Notes under the pieces: generated by a model
Databases searched by the model: none
Told to the model about the DNA's origin: nothing
The model's input: only the letters and a program-made list of their open reading frames with translations
Made by a program: the position numbers and the translations under genes
In this document: positions 8,822-17,762 of the stretch, in pieces
How positions within the stretch are numbered: position 1 is the first letter of the stretch
Layout: each line of letters begins with the position of its first letter
From: Amylibacter sp.
Lineage (GTDB): Bacteria; Pseudomonadota; Alphaproteobacteria; Rhodobacterales; Rhodobacteraceae
DNA length: 64,000 nt
Direction of reading: 5' to 3'
Assembly: GCA_021775355.1 (NCBI GenBank)
Contig: JAJFHZ010000023.1
Span: forward strand, 1 to 64,000

Positions 8822-10126
8822 ATGAGTGGCGATTATAAATTTAACACGCTTGGGTTACATGCCGGTCACAGCCCTGATAGCCGTCACGGCAGCCGGGCGG
8901 TACCTATTCACCAAACGACATCCTATGTGTTTCAGGATACGGAACATGCAGCGGCTTTGTTCAATATGGAAGTGGGCGGGCATATCTATTCGCGCATTTC
9001 AAACCCGACAGTGGCCGTGTTGGAACAAAGGCTTGCTGCGTTAGAGGGTGGTATTGGTTGTGTCGCCACATCTTCAGGAATGGCTGCATTGTTTGTGACG
9101 GTGCTGGCTTTGTGCTCTGCCGGGGACCATATTGTGTCTTCGTCGCAAATGTATGGTGCCAATATCAACCTATTTGAACACACGCTTAGCCGTTATGGAA
9201 TCAGCACAACATTTGTAAAGCCCAATGATTTAGCAGGGCTCAAGGCCGCTATTAAATCAAATACCAAGATGGTGTTCGGTGAGGTGATCGGCAATCCGGG
9301 CATGGATATAATGAATGTACCGGAGGTGGGTAAAATTACGGCTGCCGCAGGTGTGCCATTGGTCATAGATGCTACATTCAACACGCCGTGGCTGTTCAAA
9401 CCGCTAGAGAACGGTGCTAACATTGTTATCCATTCGCTGACCAAATGGATTGGCGGGCACGGTATTGCATTGGGCGGTGCGGTGATTGACGGCGGCAATT
9501 TCGACTGGGGACAGAACGATCGCTTTCCGACCCTGACGGAACCGCATTTCGGATTTCAGGGTGTGAACCTGTGGGAAGAATTTGGCCCTGCGGCCTTTAT
9601 TACCCGCGTACGTACTGAGGGTATGTATAATGTCGGGCCGTGTTTAAGCCCGACCAATGCGTTTCATTTGATCCAAGGAATTGAAACCTTGGGGTTGCGG
9701 ATGGAACGCCATATGGCAAATACAGTCAAGATGCTGGAATTTCTAACGGGACATGAGGGAATTTCCTGGGTAAAACACCCGCTATTGCCTGATCATCCCG
9801 ATCACGCGGTTGCCAAGCGGTTGATGCCCAAAGGGGCGGGGTCGATTATTGCGTGTGGCATTAAAGGCGGGCGTGCGGCGGGCCGTGCGTTTATAGAAAA
9901 CGTTCAGGTGGCATCACATTTGGCCAATGTGGGGGATGCAAAGACGCTTGTGATCCATCCCGGCTCCACGACGCATTCACATATTACGCCTGAAGCGATG
10001 GAAGCGGCAGGTCTGACCGATGATTTGGTACGAATTTCGGTGGGCCTGGAAGATTTCGATGACCTTGCTGCTGATTTTAATGCAGCATTACGGATTGCAG
10101 GTAAGGTCGCGGGAGCTACACTATGA
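8822..10126 (+). CDS. metY: O-acetylhomoserine sulfhydrylase-family PLP enzyme (MetY-like)
   Basis: The 434 aa length, the start FNTLGLHAGHSPD, RAVPIHQTTSYVF, GGHIYSRISNPTVAVLEQRL and the PLP-lysine segment IHSLTKWIGGHG are typical of MetY (O-acetylhomoserine aminocarboxypropyltransferase) rather than the shorter MetB/MetC enzymes. These enzymes make homocysteine from O-acetylhomoserine and sulfide, and several members also use methanethiol to give methionine directly. Beside dmdA, whose pathway ends in methanethiol, capture of methanethiol is an attractive but unproven role. GGGA is well placed upstream of the ATG. Its stop overlaps the next gene by ATGA, so it heads an operon running to 14903. 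Confidence 0.88.
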   Translation: MSGDYKFNTLGLHAGHSPDSRHGSRAVPIHQTTSYVFQDTEHAAALFNMEVGGHIYSRISNPTVAVLEQRLAALEGGIGCVATSSGMAALFVTVLALCSAGDHIVSSSQMYGANINLFEHTLSRYGISTTFVKPNDLAGLKAAIKSNTKMVFGEVIGNPGMDIMNVPEVGKITAAAGVPLVIDATFNTPWLFKPLENGANIVIHSLTKWIGGHGIALGGAVIDGGNFDWGQNDRFPTLTEPHFGFQGVNLWEEFGPAAFITRVRTEGMYNVGPCLSPTNAFHLIQGIETLGLRMERHMANTVKMLEFLTGHEGISWVKHPLLPDHPDHAVAKRLMPKGAGSIIACGIKGGRAAGRAFIENVQVASHLANVGDAKTLVIHPGSTTHSHITPEAMEAAGLTDDLVRISVGLEDFDDLAADFNAALRIAGKVAGATL

Positions 10127-10920
10127 AGGTGACAGTGCGCGGGCAAGAGACGTTTGTTTCAACAGGGGGACGCGAATTTGACCCCATGGGTAATGTTCTG
10201 CTGTTTATCCACGGCAGCGGCCAAAGCCATCTAAGCTATATGTTGCAGGGCCGGTTTTTTGCCAATCGCGGTTGGTCGGTTATAACACCCGACATGCCGG
10301 CGCATGGATTATCAAAAGGGACGGCACTGACCACGATTGAGGATATGGCAGATTGGATGGCAGAGCTTTTGGATACATTGGGTGTATCGTCGGCCAATGT
10401 TGTTGGGCATTCCCAAGGGGGGTTGATCGGGTTGGAATTAGCGCGACGGTACCCCGCCAAAGTCAAAAGCCTGTCGCAAGTTGCAACTGCTTTGGCGATC
10501 CCGGTGAATGATGCGCTGTTGTCCATGGCTGAAAACAAGGAACCCGCCGCAATTGCGGCGATGACCGATTGGGGTCACGGGGTGGATGGGCACCGTCATG
10601 ATCACACGATGCCGGGGCAGGATCACATGAATTACGGCAGGCAATTGATGGCTGCAAATGAAAGTGGCGCTTTGTTTGCGGATTTGACGGCTTGTGTGAA
10701 TTACACGGGTGGAAGTGATGCGGCTGCTGCAATTAGGTGCCCGTGTCAGGTGATCTTGGGACAAAAAGATAAAATGACACCATTGAAGTTTGGATTGAAA
10801 ATGGCTGAAGCATTGGATGTTTTAAACCCTGTGGTCGTTGTGGGGGCAGGGCATATGCTGCCTTCTGAACGGCCCAATGAAGTAAACAAAGCTTTACGGC
10901 CGTTTTTTGAGATGAATTAA
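10123..10920 (+). CDS. Alpha/beta-hydrolase fold protein
   Basis: The 265 aa protein has an alpha/beta-hydrolase layout. The oxyanion region LLFIHGSGQSHLSY is near residues 26-39. The nucleophile elbow VVGHSQGGLIG holds Ser about 98. The acid is probably in ILGQKDKMTP near 210, and the catalytic His is in VVGAGHMLPSERP near 244. There is no signal peptide, so it acts in the cytoplasm. The substrate is not evident. Its ATGA overlap with metY and its position before acyl-CoA genes would suit a thioesterase or ester hydrolase in the same pathway. Confidence 0.8.
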   Translation: MKVTVRGQETFVSTGGREFDPMGNVLLFIHGSGQSHLSYMLQGRFFANRGWSVITPDMPAHGLSKGTALTTIEDMADWMAELLDTLGVSSANVVGHSQGGLIGLELARRYPAKVKSLSQVATALAIPVNDALLSMAENKEPAAIAAMTDWGHGVDGHRHDHTMPGQDHMNYGRQLMAANESGALFADLTACVNYTGGSDAAAAIRCPCQVILGQKDKMTPLKFGLKMAEALDVLNPVVVVGAGHMLPSERPNEVNKALRPFFEMN

Positions 10921-10929
10921 GGAATGGAA

Positions 10930-13272
10930 ATGTCTGAATTTAAAAGAATTGCCGTGATTGGTGCAGGAACAATGGGTGCCGGGATTGCTGCGCAGATCGC
11001 CAATGCGGGGCAAACTGTCTTGCTTATGGATTTACCGGGCAAGGATGATGCGTACAGCGTGGTTAATGCAGCCAAGGAACGTTTGTTGAAATCGGATCCG
11101 CCTGCCTTGGTGAACAAGAAACGGATTGAACTGATTGAGCTGGGTAATATCCGCGACGATTTTGACAAGTTGGCTGAATGCGACTGGATCGTGGAAGCGA
11201 TTGTTGAACGTTTGGACATTAAGAAAGACCTATATACTCGCTTAAACAATACGATTTCTGTCGATTGCATTGTAACCTCGAACACATCAACTATTCCGAT
11301 TTCACTGCTGGTGGAAGGCATGCCGATAGCGTTTCGCAAACGATTTGCCATCACGCATTACTTTAACCCTGTGCGCTACATGCGGCTGTTGGAATTGGTG
11401 CGCGGTGCGGACACGGATGATACAGTTATGGATCGGTTGGCCGTTTATAATGATACGGTCATGGGCAAGGGTGTGGTGCGATGTAATGATACGCCCGGAT
11501 TTTTGGGCAATCGCGTAGGTGTGTTTGCATTGCAGGTCGGTATGGCTGAAGCTTCCAAACTGGGTTTAAGCGTGGAGCAGGCGGATGCGCTAATGGGGCG
11601 TCCGATGGGAATTCCGAAGACAGGCGTGTTCGGGCTATATGATTTGATCGGTGTCGATCTGATGTCGGATGTCGTGGATACGCTTGGCAATATTCTGCCA
11701 GAAGGCGATGTGTTTCACGATGTTGGTACCAAGGGCAACCCGGTGATGCCGCTGATCCGTGAGATGGTGGCCGCAGGCTATACGGGAGATAAGGGCAAGG
11801 GCGGGTTTTACCGAACTGTTGACGGGCAGGAAGTGGCCATAGATCTGGTAACGGGCAAAACGCGACCACGGGTTTCTGCTTTGCCTAAAAAGGCAATAAT
11901 TGCTGCAGAAAACCAAGCAGCGGGGCGAGAGGTATTGACGGAATTGATTGCAGGTTCAGGGCCTGAAACCACGTTTTGCCGCCATATGCTGGGCCGCGTT
12001 TTTGCTTATGCCGCTGATCTTATTCCTGCTGTGACCCGCAGCCCGCAAGATATTGATGACGCGATGAAGCTGGGGTTTAACTGGGTGCGCGGGCCGTTCG
12101 AGATGATGGATGCTTTGGGCGCGGAAACAGTCAAGGTTTTGGTTGAAGAGCTTGGTTTGTCTGTCCCGATGGCATTGGAAGCCTCGGTTCAAAATGGGCC
12201 GTTTTATGCGGTAGAGGGTGATGTATTAACCGTTCGGGGTTTTAGTCATGTGGATCAAAACGGCGTTGCGGCACCTGTTGTATTGCCTGAAGGCACTGTA
12301 CGGTTTCACATGCTTAAACGCACGCTGGTACCGATTGCCAATAATGAGGCGGCAAGCCTGTATGCCTTGAAGGGCGACTTGCGTCTGATTGAATTTCACT
12401 CAAAAGCCAACGCGCTGACGGGGGCATCGATGGAGATCGTAGCGGCAGCGGGAAAAGATCACGGTAAAGGTATTCTGGTACATAATGATGCGCAGCATTT
12501 TTCGGCAGGTGTTGATCTGAACCGTTTTCGTGCATTCATTGAAAGTGCTGACTGGAGTGGGATGGATGGATTTCTGAATGATTTCCAACAAGCGGTTAAA
12601 GCTTTGAAATATGCGCCTGTTCCTGTTGTTGGCGCACCTTCCGGCCTAAGTCTGGGCGGGGGTTTTGAGGTCTTGTTACATTGTGACAAGGTTGTGGCGC
12701 ACACTAATACGGTGTTCGGGCTGGTTGAAACCAGTGTCGGCGTGGTGCCGAGTGGTGGCGGTGTCAAGGAAGCGCTTTGGCGCTGGTATCAGGCTACGAA
12801 TGACTGGGAAAAGGCGGCCTGGAACACATGGATGCAAATCGGTTACGGGCAGATTGGCAATAGTCCCGACGTGTCTGCACGGTATCAGTATTTCTTGCCC
12901 GACCGTGATATTGAGGTGATTAATCGCGACAAGCTGGTTGTTGCGGCGACACATGCACTGAATGATATGCAAGCGAATTATACACCACCTTCGGTGCCTG
13001 TGTTTGAATTACCAGGTTGTGCGTTGTTGACGCGAATGTCGGCATTCATGCAAAAAGGAGTGGATGACGGGTTGTTCTTTCCACATGATAAAACCGTGGC
13101 GATGCAAGTGGCAACGATTGTGGTGAATACGGATAGCGATGACAGCTTGCAACAAAGCGAACAGGATTTGTATGATCGTGAACGTGCGGCGTTTTTAGTT
13201 TTGGCAAAAACCAAGGAAAGCCATGCACGGATTGCCAGCCTGTTGGATAAGGGCCAAGCTGTTAGAAATTAG
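10930..13272 (+). CDS. 3-hydroxyacyl-CoA dehydrogenase / enoyl-CoA hydratase fusion (FadN-like order)
   Basis: The 780 aa protein is in FadN order, dehydrogenase first. It starts with the NAD fold IAVIGAGTMGAGIAAQIA. SNTSTIPISLL, ITHYFNPVRYMRLLELV (catalytic His and Glu) and RCNDTPGFLGNRVG follow, then a second 3HCDH C-terminal region at about 340-420. A crotonase part lies at about 480-660 with AQHFSAGVDLNRF, LGGGFEVLLHCD and GLVETSVGVVPSGGG, so both catalytic Glu positions of enoyl-CoA hydratases are kept. It should hydrate an enoyl-CoA and oxidise the 3-hydroxyacyl-CoA. In-frame ATGs are at 10924 and 10930; the AAGGA at 10919-10923 is correctly spaced only for the second. The gene lies between a hydrolase and an acyl-CoA ligase, with no acyl-CoA dehydrogenase nearby. 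Confidence 0.88.
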   Translation: MSEFKRIAVIGAGTMGAGIAAQIANAGQTVLLMDLPGKDDAYSVVNAAKERLLKSDPPALVNKKRIELIELGNIRDDFDKLAECDWIVEAIVERLDIKKDLYTRLNNTISVDCIVTSNTSTIPISLLVEGMPIAFRKRFAITHYFNPVRYMRLLELVRGADTDDTVMDRLAVYNDTVMGKGVVRCNDTPGFLGNRVGVFALQVGMAEASKLGLSVEQADALMGRPMGIPKTGVFGLYDLIGVDLMSDVVDTLGNILPEGDVFHDVGTKGNPVMPLIREMVAAGYTGDKGKGGFYRTVDGQEVAIDLVTGKTRPRVSALPKKAIIAAENQAAGREVLTELIAGSGPETTFCRHMLGRVFAYAADLIPAVTRSPQDIDDAMKLGFNWVRGPFEMMDALGAETVKVLVEELGLSVPMALEASVQNGPFYAVEGDVLTVRGFSHVDQNGVAAPVVLPEGTVRFHMLKRTLVPIANNEAASLYALKGDLRLIEFHSKANALTGASMEIVAAAGKDHGKGILVHNDAQHFSAGVDLNRFRAFIESADWSGMDGFLNDFQQAVKALKYAPVPVVGAPSGLSLGGGFEVLLHCDKVVAHTNTVFGLVETSVGVVPSGGGVKEALWRWYQATNDWEKAAWNTWMQIGYGQIGNSPDVSARYQYFLPDRDIEVINRDKLVVAATHALNDMQANYTPPSVPVFELPGCALLTRMSAFMQKGVDDGLFFPHDKTVAMQVATIVVNTDSDDSLQQSEQDLYDRERAAFLVLAKTKESHARIASLLDKGQAVRN

Positions 13273-13283
13273 GGAGACTTAGG

Positions 13284-14903
13284 GTGGACGCAAATAAATA
13301 TGAGTGCTTTGACCGGAATGCGGCGAACTTTGTACCGCTAACGCCTTTATCTTTTTTGAAACGTACAGCTTTGATGTTTCCGGATCATCCCGCTACGGTT
13401 TACGGGTCACGACAGTATAGCTGGGGGCAGGTTTATGCGCGATGCTGCCAATTGGCCTCGGCTTTGAATGCGCGCGGCATAGGTAAGGGGGATACGGTTT
13501 CGATTATTTCTGCCAACCTGCCCGAAATGGTGGAAGCGCATTTTGGTATTCCGATGTCGGGGGCTGTGTTGAACACGATCAACACGCGGTTGGAAGCGGA
13601 TACCATTGCATATATTCTGGGGCATGGTGAGGCGCGCGTGGTCATTATCGACGCTGAATTGTCACCCGAAGGGGCAAAGGCGATTGCGCAGCTGAATAAT
13701 CCCGATCTATTGGTGATTGATTTGCTGGATACGCAAGCCTGCGATAATCCAAAAGCTATTGGCGAAATGAATTATGAGGCGTTTTTGGCGACGGGAGATC
13801 CGAATGCCAACTGGGAAATGCCGAGGGATGAGTGGGATGCCATTGCCCTAAATTACACGTCGGGGACAAGCGGGCGACCGAAGGGAGTGGTGTATCATCA
13901 TCGCGGTGCGTATCTGATGGCAATTGGAACCATTTCCGACTGGTCCTTGCCGCGCCACCCCAAGTATCTAGCGATTGTACCGATGTTTCATTGCAATGGC
14001 TGGTGTCATTCCTGGTCAATGGCTGCGATTGCAGGTACGATTATTTGCACGCGGATAGTGACGGCAAAAGTGATTTATGATGCGATTGATACGTATAAAG
14101 TCAGTCATTTCGGTGGTGCGCCGATTGTGCTTGGGATGATCGTGAATGCAGATGATGCGGATCGCAAAGCGTTTGACCATGCGATTGAGGTTTTTACTGC
14201 AGGTGCCCCGCCGCCCGCTGCTATTCTGGAAGGGATTGAACGTCTGGGCTTTAATGTAACCCAAGTTTACGGGCTGACCGAAACTTATGGACATACATTG
14301 ATGTGTGCGTGGAATTCGGACTGGGACGGGCTTGATACCTCTGCGCGATCCGAGATTAAGGCACGAACCGGTTCGATCATGGTGATGATGGAAGATATGC
14401 GTGTGGTGGATACGGACACGATGATGGATGTGCCTGCCGATGGGGAAACGATTGGTGAGATACTGATGCGCGGGAATGCGACGATGAAAGGTTATCTGAA
14501 AAACCCTGAAGCGAGTGCAGAAGCGTTTGAAGGTGGTTGGTTTCACACAGGTGATTTGGCCGTGATGCACCCCAATGGCTATGCGCAAGTCAAAGATCGT
14601 TTGAAGGATATTATTATTTCAGGGGGTGAAAATATCTCATCGGTGGAAATAGAAGGAGCGTTGCATCGTCATCCTGCGGTTTCATTGGCAGCTGTAGTTG
14701 CCAAGGCGGATGAAAAATGGGGCGAGGTACCTTGTGCATTTGTGGAATTGAAAGAGGACGCAAATGCGACTGAGCAGGAAATCATTGATTTTTGTCGCGC
14801 AAATCTTGCGGGGTTCAAGCGGCCAAAGCAGGTGATTTTTTGTGAATTACCCAAAACGGCAACAGGAAAAATCCAGAAATTTGAATTGCGAAAATTACTG
14901 TAA
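13284..14903 (+). CDS. Acyl-CoA ligase (AMP-binding family)
   Basis: The 539 aa ANL enzyme has the P-loop NYTSGTSGRPKGVVYHH near residue 190, YGLTETYG near 332, FHTGDLAVMHPNGYAQVKDR near 420 and the catalytic lysine in KTATGKIQKFELRK at the C-terminus. It activates a carboxylic acid to an adenylate and then a CoA thioester. The N-terminus (PLTPLSFLKRTALMFPDHPA) resembles medium-chain or short-chain acyl-CoA synthetases of proteobacteria. As last gene of the metY operon opposite dmdA, a methylmercaptopropionate-CoA ligase (DmdB) role is possible, but the sequence does not resemble the DmdB form I know, so I do not give that symbol. The GTG start follows AGGGAGACTTAGG. Confidence 0.85.
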   Translation: MDANKYECFDRNAANFVPLTPLSFLKRTALMFPDHPATVYGSRQYSWGQVYARCCQLASALNARGIGKGDTVSIISANLPEMVEAHFGIPMSGAVLNTINTRLEADTIAYILGHGEARVVIIDAELSPEGAKAIAQLNNPDLLVIDLLDTQACDNPKAIGEMNYEAFLATGDPNANWEMPRDEWDAIALNYTSGTSGRPKGVVYHHRGAYLMAIGTISDWSLPRHPKYLAIVPMFHCNGWCHSWSMAAIAGTIICTRIVTAKVIYDAIDTYKVSHFGGAPIVLGMIVNADDADRKAFDHAIEVFTAGAPPPAAILEGIERLGFNVTQVYGLTETYGHTLMCAWNSDWDGLDTSARSEIKARTGSIMVMMEDMRVVDTDTMMDVPADGETIGEILMRGNATMKGYLKNPEASAEAFEGGWFHTGDLAVMHPNGYAQVKDRLKDIIISGGENISSVEIEGALHRHPAVSLAAVVAKADEKWGEVPCAFVELKEDANATEQEIIDFCRANLAGFKRPKQVIFCELPKTATGKIQKFELRKLL

Positions 14904-14917
14904 AAATAATTTTGTTT

Positions 14918-14933
14918 GGGGGTATTATCCCCC
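14918..14933. terminator. Small G/C hairpin GGGGG-tattat-CCCCC after the acyl-CoA ligase gene
   Basis: A 5-bp all-G/C stem with a 6-nt loop begins 15 bases past the ligase stop. It is followed by a second short palindrome (TTTGATCAAA, 14940-14949) rather than a T tract. It may be a weak terminator of the metY operon or part of the promoter region of the aminotransferase that starts at 14984. Confidence 0.35.
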
Positions 14934-14983
14934 TTGAAGTTTGATCAAATTCCCCCCAACGTGGCGAAAAATGGAGGTTCCTT

Positions 14984-16351
14984 ATGACTGTTCGCCAAAA
15001 CTCACCCGAAGCGCGTGATATTGCGTATCATTTTCACAGCTATACCAATATGGCTGTGCACCCTGATGTAGGTCCGAAGATCATTGAAAGCGGTGACGGT
15101 ATTTATGTGCGCGACAGTGAGGGCAATAAATATATAGAGGCAATGGCGGGGCTTTGGTCAACGGCCTTGGGGTTTTCTGAACAGCGCCTGATCGATGCAG
15201 CCACTAAGCAAATGAAAGCATTACCGTACTATCACAATTTTGCCCATCGCAGCCATGGGCCGGTGATTGATCTGGCGGAAAAACTGATAGGTATTGCACC
15301 TGTGCCAATGTCGAAAGTATTTTTCACTAATTCCGGGTCAGAGGCGAATGATACGGTGATGAAAATGCTTTGGTACCGCTCCAATTCTTTGGGAGAGCCA
15401 ACACGCAAGAAATTCATCAGCCGTATGCGCGGTTACCACGGGGTGACAATTGCGTCGGCCAGTTTAACGGGCCTACCCAACAATCACCGTAGTTTCGATT
15501 TGCCGATTGAAGGCGTGTTGCACACAACCTGTCCGCATTACTGGCGTGAAGGGCAAGAGGGCGAAACAGAAGAAGAGTTTGCCAGCCGTTGTGCGACTGA
15601 TCTGGAAGAGATGATCGTTAAAGAAGGACCGGAAACGATTTGCGCTATGTTTGCCGAACCCTTGATGGGGGCGGGCGGTGTTATTGTCCCGCCGAAAACC
15701 TATTGGGAAAAAATCCAATCGGTTTTACAAAAATACGGGGTTCTTCTGGTCGCGGATGAGGTAATCAACGGGTTTGGCCGGACAGGTAAAATGTTTGGCT
15801 CTGAAACATTCGGATTGAAGCCCGATGTGATTGTGATGTCAAAACAGATCACATCAACCTATTTTCCGTTTTCTGCGATCATGATCAATGAACGAGTTTA
15901 TGAACCAATTGCCGAAGAAACTGGGCGTATTGGTATTTTAGGTCATGGATTTACGGGTGGTGCGCATCCTGTTGGTGCGGCTGTTGCATTGGAAAATCTG
16001 AATATCATCGAAGAGCGTGATTTGGTTGGGCATGCCGCTGAATTGGGTGTTATGTTCCAAAAGGGGTTACGTGATTTTGAAAGCCATCCTTTGGTGGGCG
16101 AAGCACGCGGTGCAGGCCTGATTGGTGCGCTTGAACTGGTGACAGACAAGGCGGCTAAAAAGGGGTTGGATACACCTGGGCAATTGGGTGCATTGGGCAA
16201 TGCTGCGTTTTTGGATAATGGCGTGATTTCGCGTAACATGTATGACGCTTTGGCATTTTGCCCGCCGTTGATTATCACGGAAGATCAGGTTAAAGATATG
16301 TTCCAACGTGTTGAAATTGCGTTGGATAAAGTGGCTAAAGACGTTCTATAG
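14984..16351 (+). CDS. Class III aminotransferase (omega-amino acid / pyruvate type)
   Basis: The 455 aa PLP enzyme has FFTNSGSEANDTVMKMLWY near residue 108, MRGYHGVTIASASLTG near 148, LLVADEVINGFGRTG near 255 and the PLP lysine in VIVMSKQITS near 286. GHGFTGGAHPVGAAVALE is the dimer-active-site Thr region. The family contains beta-alanine, putrescine, taurine and GABA transaminases using pyruvate or 2-oxoglutarate; specificity cannot be fixed here. GGAGG is well placed before the ATG. It is convergent with lhgO, both stops lying in the hexamer CTATAG. The pairing would suit amine catabolism leading to 5-carbon acids (for example glutarate to L-2-hydroxyglutarate), though no csiD gene is present. 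Confidence 0.87.
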   Translation: MTVRQNSPEARDIAYHFHSYTNMAVHPDVGPKIIESGDGIYVRDSEGNKYIEAMAGLWSTALGFSEQRLIDAATKQMKALPYYHNFAHRSHGPVIDLAEKLIGIAPVPMSKVFFTNSGSEANDTVMKMLWYRSNSLGEPTRKKFISRMRGYHGVTIASASLTGLPNNHRSFDLPIEGVLHTTCPHYWREGQEGETEEEFASRCATDLEEMIVKEGPETICAMFAEPLMGAGGVIVPPKTYWEKIQSVLQKYGVLLVADEVINGFGRTGKMFGSETFGLKPDVIVMSKQITSTYFPFSAIMINERVYEPIAEETGRIGILGHGFTGGAHPVGAAVALENLNIIEERDLVGHAAELGVMFQKGLRDFESHPLVGEARGAGLIGALELVTDKAAKKGLDTPGQLGALGNAAFLDNGVISRNMYDALAFCPPLIITEDQVKDMFQRVEIALDKVAKDVL

Positions 16352-17542
16352 GTGCCCCGTTTCAAACAGGTAGTCAGCAATGGCAAATGCGGACGTGGCG
16401 GCAGGTGATGGCGCGTTGCAGATGTGAACGGATCGTGGAGTTTTCTTGATTAGAAAATCGTCGATCATGTTGCCGTTGCGGTCAACAGCCTGTGCGCGGA
16501 TACCTGTACGATAGGGTTGTAAGTCTTCAATCGAGATTGAGGTACAATAGCGATGTACCTCTTTCATATAGGCGGATTTTGATAGGCTGCGTTTCAGTTC
16601 CGATAGGCCTGCAGCCTTGAACCTGTTGATCAGTTTCCAAAACCCCGGATAGGACATTGTGCGCCATGTATCGGCAGGTTCAAAGAACGAGCGTTGGTAA
16701 TCTTCACGTCCCAGTGACAGCACGGCGTTCGGGCCAACGGTGGTATAGCCGCCGACCATTTTGGTCAGGTGCACACCCAGAAACGGCAGACCCGGTTTGG
16801 GTACGGGATAGATCAGGTGATTGACGATTGCATTGTGTTTTTCGGCAAGCCGAAAATATTCGCCGCGAAAGGGCAGGATGCGAAAATCATCGGCAAGGCC
16901 CATCATGTCGGCCAGACGATCTGCTTGCAGGCCCCCGCAAACGATCAGCTGGACAGTTTTCAGGGCACCTTGAGTGGTTTCAATTATCGCCTCGTCGCTG
17001 GTTTCGCGCAAGTCGGTTACAGCAGTGTCAAATTGAAAGGTTACACCCTGTGCGGTCAGAAGCTCCACCAGTTTGTGGCAGATGCCCGCATAATCAACGA
17101 TACCTGTCGTGGGTGAAAGGATAGCCGAAACGCCTGTTATACTAGGCTCTATTTCAGCCATTTCAGCTTTGCCGATGCGTTTGACCTGAATACAGTTTTC
17201 CTGACCGCGTTCGAAAAGCCCGTCCAGACGGCTGGCTTCATCATTATCAACAGCGACAATCAGCTTGCCGCATTGTTCAAACGCAACCTGATGCTGTGCA
17301 CAAAAATCAGTGATCGTCGGTACACCTTTACGGCAAAGCGTGGCTTTCAGACTGCCCGGAGTGTAGTAAACGCCTGCGTGGATAACACCCGAGTTACGCC
17401 CTGTTTGGTGTTGGGCGGGGCCGGCTTCTTTGTCGATGACAATCAATCGTGCGGATGGATGTCTTTTGGTCAATTCATACGCAATTGTCAGGCCGATAAT
17501 GCCTGCACCAATGATGCAAAAATCATAAGGGTTTGAAGTCAT
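16346..17542 (-). CDS. lhgO: L-2-hydroxyglutarate oxidase / dehydrogenase
   Basis: The 398 aa FAD enzyme of the DAO fold begins YDFCIIGAGIIGLTIAYEL. It has the LhgO signature QTGRNSGVIHAGVYYTPGSL near residues 50-70, a PTTGIVDYAGICHKL segment and the C-terminal SPAATSAFAIADYL. LhgO oxidises L-2-hydroxyglutarate to 2-oxoglutarate and passes electrons to quinone. The ATG at 17542 is preceded by GGAG at seven bases; an in-frame start at 17566 would lack this. The gene is convergent with the aminotransferase and divergent from the SulP gene, with a 17-bp palindrome in the gap. Confidence 0.92.
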   Translation of the reverse strand: MTSNPYDFCIIGAGIIGLTIAYELTKRHPSARLIVIDKEAGPAQHQTGRNSGVIHAGVYYTPGSLKATLCRKGVPTITDFCAQHQVAFEQCGKLIVAVDNDEASRLDGLFERGQENCIQVKRIGKAEMAEIEPSITGVSAILSPTTGIVDYAGICHKLVELLTAQGVTFQFDTAVTDLRETSDEAIIETTQGALKTVQLIVCGGLQADRLADMMGLADDFRILPFRGEYFRLAEKHNAIVNHLIYPVPKPGLPFLGVHLTKMVGGYTTVGPNAVLSLGREDYQRSFFEPADTWRTMSYPGFWKLINRFKAAGLSELKRSLSKSAYMKEVHRYCTSISIEDLQPYRTGIRAQAVDRNGNMIDDFLIKKTPRSVHICNAPSPAATSAFAIADYLFETGHL

Positions 17543-17645
17543 GACACATCTCCAAAGCTGATACAATATCCAGCACTTTATAGGCGAACGTAAGTTCCAA
17601 ACAAGCCGTTCTGTTCGGATAATCGGAAAGTAGAAAGAATATGTT

Positions 17646-17662
17646 CATTTTGTTACAAAATG
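17646..17662. promoter_or_regulatory. Palindrome CATTTTGTTACAAAATG, candidate operator between lhgO and the SulP gene
   Basis: Eight-base perfect arms around one central T, 104 bp upstream of lhgO and about 101 bp upstream of the SulP gene, in a 220-bp divergent gap. The symmetry is typical of a homodimeric repressor site. It does not fit the FadR spacing seen at 8692, so the regulator is a different one and unknown. Confidence 0.5.
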
Positions 17663-17762
17663 GGTTTACTGGCTGTGAAAGCACGGTTTCTTATTTATCT
17701 TCCCGGATAAAGAAAATAGAGGGGCCGGAACTGTCTAATATATTTTGAAAGCTGCATCCCAA

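Noticed and set aside
10930..13272. FadB/FadJ beta-oxidation alpha subunit
   Set aside because: Domain order is reversed (dehydrogenase first, crotonase last) and no thiolase (fadA/fadI) follows.
13284..14903. Calling the acyl-CoA ligase dmdB
   Set aside because: Location opposite dmdA is suggestive, but the protein looks like a general acyl-CoA synthetase and not the DmdB sequence type I know, so no symbol was given.
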